From: Aristolochia californica
Lineage: Eukaryota; Streptophyta; Magnoliopsida; Piperales; Aristolochiaceae
Direction of reading: 5' to 3'
Length of the DNA stretch: 64,000 nucleotides
NCBI GenBank assembly: GCA_029961685.1
Contig: JARWKL010000007.1
Location: forward strand, 24,127,013 to 24,191,012
Made by a program: the position numbers and the translations under genes. Positions 61,839 to 64,000 of the stretch are shown here, in pieces; positions within the stretch are counted from its first letter, which is position 1; the number at the start of each line of letters is the position of its first letter. The notes beneath the pieces were generated by a model, which saw only the letters and a program-made list of their open reading frames with translations, did no database searches and was not told where the DNA came from.

Positions 61839-64000
61839 ATTATGTGTTCATTTGTGGTGTGTGAATAGATATTTTTTATTTACATTAGTTATTATTTTAA
61901 ATATTTTCCACACATCAACTATAAAATTTTTATTTTGTAGTGATCTTTTTTGCTTTTTTTCTTTAAAGGATGAAAGGAGAGCGAAAACTCAGAGTTCTGA
62001 TTTAAGAAAAAAGTGTACATGTAAAATGGAAATGCACAATGCACAAATGTAGAGAGAGATATTTCCAAAGAGTGTCTGTATGTTTAGGGATCGTATGCAC
62101 TATTTTCTTTTTTATATCTAAGGTTTTGCAATCGTTGGGAAACGGGGGAGGCGGGCGATTTTTAACTGAATGTTGACTTCAAATCCATAAGTCATTTCTT
62201 ACAAAAATATAGCCCGTTACGCATGACAAATCACTTTACAATCATCTATGATTGTTAGCTCAACTTTTTGAATATGGGCAAAATAATGGTTTGTTTGACT
62301 CGGGCAAATATCCCACCGCACGTTCACCACAGAATTTAATGAGCGTTTGCTATTCTCTTTAAAAGCTTTGGATCCATAGGTCATTTGAATCTTTAACATG
62401 TTTCTGGCATGCATATCCATTTTTAAAACATGTGTAGAAAAAATCTCCTTTATCTAAAATTCCAAGCTTAATAGGGTTGGACTAATGGAATTTCCCAAAT
62501 TTGGATAACAAAACTTTTGTGTTCATTTGTGGTGTGTGAATATATATTTTTTATTTACAGTAGTTATTATTTTAAATATTTTCCACACATCAACTATAAA
62601 AATTTTATTATGTTGTGATCTTTTTTGCCTTTTTTTTTTACGAGATGAAGGGGATCGAAAACTCAAAGTTCTGATTTAATAAAAAAGTGTACATCTAAAA
62701 TGGAAATGCACAATGCACAAATGTGGAGAGAGATATTTCCAAAGAGTGTCTGTATGTTTTAGGGATCGTATGCACTTTTTCGTTTTTATATCTAAGGTTT
62801 TGCAATCGTCAGGAAATGGGGGAGGCGGGCGATTTTTAACTGAGTGTTGACTTCAAATCCATAAGTCATTTCCTACAAAAATATAGCCCGTTACGCATGA
62901 CAAATCACTTTTCAATCATCTATGAATGTTAGCTCAACTTTTTGAATATGGGCAAAATGATGGCTTGTTTGAGTCGGGCAAATATCCCACCGGACGTTCA
63001 CTTGAGAATTTAATGAGCGTTTGTTATTCTCTTTAAAATCTTTGGATCCATAGGTCATTTGAATCTTTAACATGTTTCTGGCATGCATATCCATTTTTAA
63101 AACATGTGTAGAAAAAATCTCCTTCATGTAAAATTCCAAGATATTAGTTTTGGACAAGTGGAATTTCCCAAACTTGGATAACAAAACTTTTGTGTTCATT
63201 TGTGGTGTGTGAATAAATTTTCTTCATTTACATTTTTTATTTTTTTAACTTTTTCTGTACATCAATTATGAAATTTTCATTTTGCTATGATCTTTTTGCC
63301 TTTTTTGTTTACGGGATGAAGGGAGAGCGAAAAACTCGAAGTTTTGACTTAAGAAAAATGTGTACATCTAAAACGGAAATGCAAAATGCACATATGTAGA
63401 GAGAGATAATTCAAAAGTGTGTCTGTAATTTTTAGGGATTGTAAGCACCTTTTCGTTTTTATATCTCAGGTTTTGCAATCGTCGGGAAAAATGGGTTGCG
63501 GAGGAATTTTAACTGACTGTTGAATTGCAATCCATAAGTCATTTCATACAAAAATATAGCCCGATACGCATGATAAATCACATTACAATCATCTATGATT
63601 AATTATGTCAACTTTTTGTAAATGGGCAAAATAATGGCATATTTGACTCGGGTAAATATCCCACGCCAAGTTCACTTGAGAATTTAATGAGCATTTTTTA
63701 TTCTCTTTAAAAGCTTTGCATCCATAGCTCATTTGCATCTTTAACATGTTTCAAACATTCTTATCCATTTTTAAAACATGTGTGGATGAAATCTCTCTCT
63801 TGCAAAATTCCAAGCTATTAGGGTTAAACTAGTGGAATTTTCCAAAATTGGATAACAAAACTTTTGTGTTCATTTGTGTTGGGTGAATAAATTTTCCTTA
63901 TTTGTATTTTTTTATTGTATCAAATTTTTTCCATACATCAACTATAAAATTTTCATTTTGTTGTAATCTTTTTGCCATGTTTGTTTTCGGGATGCAGGGA
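61839..64000. repeat. A-A-B-C, truncated by the window edge
   Basis: Anchors: A 61839, A 62514, B2 63187, C 63861 (partial, cut at 64000). The first A has a C-type end (aagcttaatagggttgg), so a second A follows. The array clearly continues beyond the window. Confidence 0.9.

Larger units (their letters stand above)
1..64000. repeat. Satellite array, ~674-bp monomers, A-B-C trimer HOR
   Basis: The unit repeats head-to-tail without interruption and never inverts. The anchor cttttgtgttcattt, allowing point changes, marks 95 monomer starts. Spacing is mostly 666-678 bp; the outliers are 459, 565, 641, 885 and 1,075 bp. Three types recur: A (35), B (31) and C (29). Seen directly: periodicity, types and orientation. 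Known of such DNA: long AT-rich satellites with higher-order structure typify eukaryotic centromeric and heterochromatic arrays. Inferred: a chromosomal location of that kind. The family is not recognised and the species cannot be named. No stretch of 300 bases lies outside the repeat, so the window holds no conventional gene. Confidence 0.97.

Noticed and set aside
1..64000. CRISPR array
   Set aside because: The units are about 674 bp of continuous similar sequence, with no short repeat plus unique-spacer structure and no cas genes.
1..64000. Transposon or retroelement insertion
   Set aside because: No stretch departs from the monomer alignment. There are no terminal repeats, target duplications or long coding regions. 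All irregular units are explained by deletion or fusion of monomer parts.
1..64000. tRNA, rRNA or other structured RNA genes
   Set aside because: No cloverleaf with expected conserved bases or rRNA-like segment was seen. The short dyads are too small and repeat with the monomer.
1..64000. Naming the species or a known satellite family
   Set aside because: No coding or unique sequence is available for taxonomic placement, and I do not recognise the monomer. Any name would be a guess.

Overview
The whole 64-kb window is one uninterrupted tandem satellite array. I see no gene, RNA gene, transposon or unique sequence anywhere in it. The DNA is AT-rich (about 30% G+C, estimated by hand from a few lines). 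A unit of about 674 bp repeats head-to-tail in one orientation from the first base to the last. I placed 95 successive monomers by the recurring motif cttttgtgttcattt. Most anchor-to-anchor distances fall between 666 and 678 bp. Long-monomer AT-rich satellite of this scale points to centromeric, pericentromeric or other heterochromatin of a eukaryote. A plant is plausible, but nothing in the sequence fixes the organism and I do not recognise the family.

The monomers fall into three types that can be told apart by eye. Type A (35 anchors) has gtgtgtgaatagatatttt after the anchor and a G-rich patch. Type B (31) has gtgtgtgaataaattttc and a gttgcggagg segment. Type C (29) has ttgggtgaataaattttc and a ggtggcagagg segment. 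The default order is A-B-C, a higher-order repeat (HOR) of about 2.02 kb. Most departures from that order contain a hybrid monomer, with the head of one type and the tail of another, or a deletion.

Layout: 1-2467, a run of A monomers. 2468-9034, A-B-C trimers with one C/A hybrid. 9035-22375 and 22376-35716, two tandem copies of a 13,341-bp, 20-monomer block; I found only six single-base differences between them. 35717-39239, trimers. 39240-41034, a rearranged stretch that coincides with a switch in B subfamily (B1 to its left, B2 to its right). 41035-43267, including an 885-bp fused monomer. 43268-43941, a regular A. 43942-49323, four B-C dimers. 49324-54049, A-rich with a derived A subfamily. 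54050-64000, trimers mixed with a 1,075-bp fused monomer, an A/B hybrid and an A-A pair.

The many short open frames (60-117 codons) recur at fixed places in each monomer, are broken in sister monomers, and are products of the repeat. The biological interest lies in array evolution: a very recent 13.3-kb segmental duplication, hybrids of the same kind with different switch points, microhomology-marked deletions, and conserved short dyad symmetries in each monomer.
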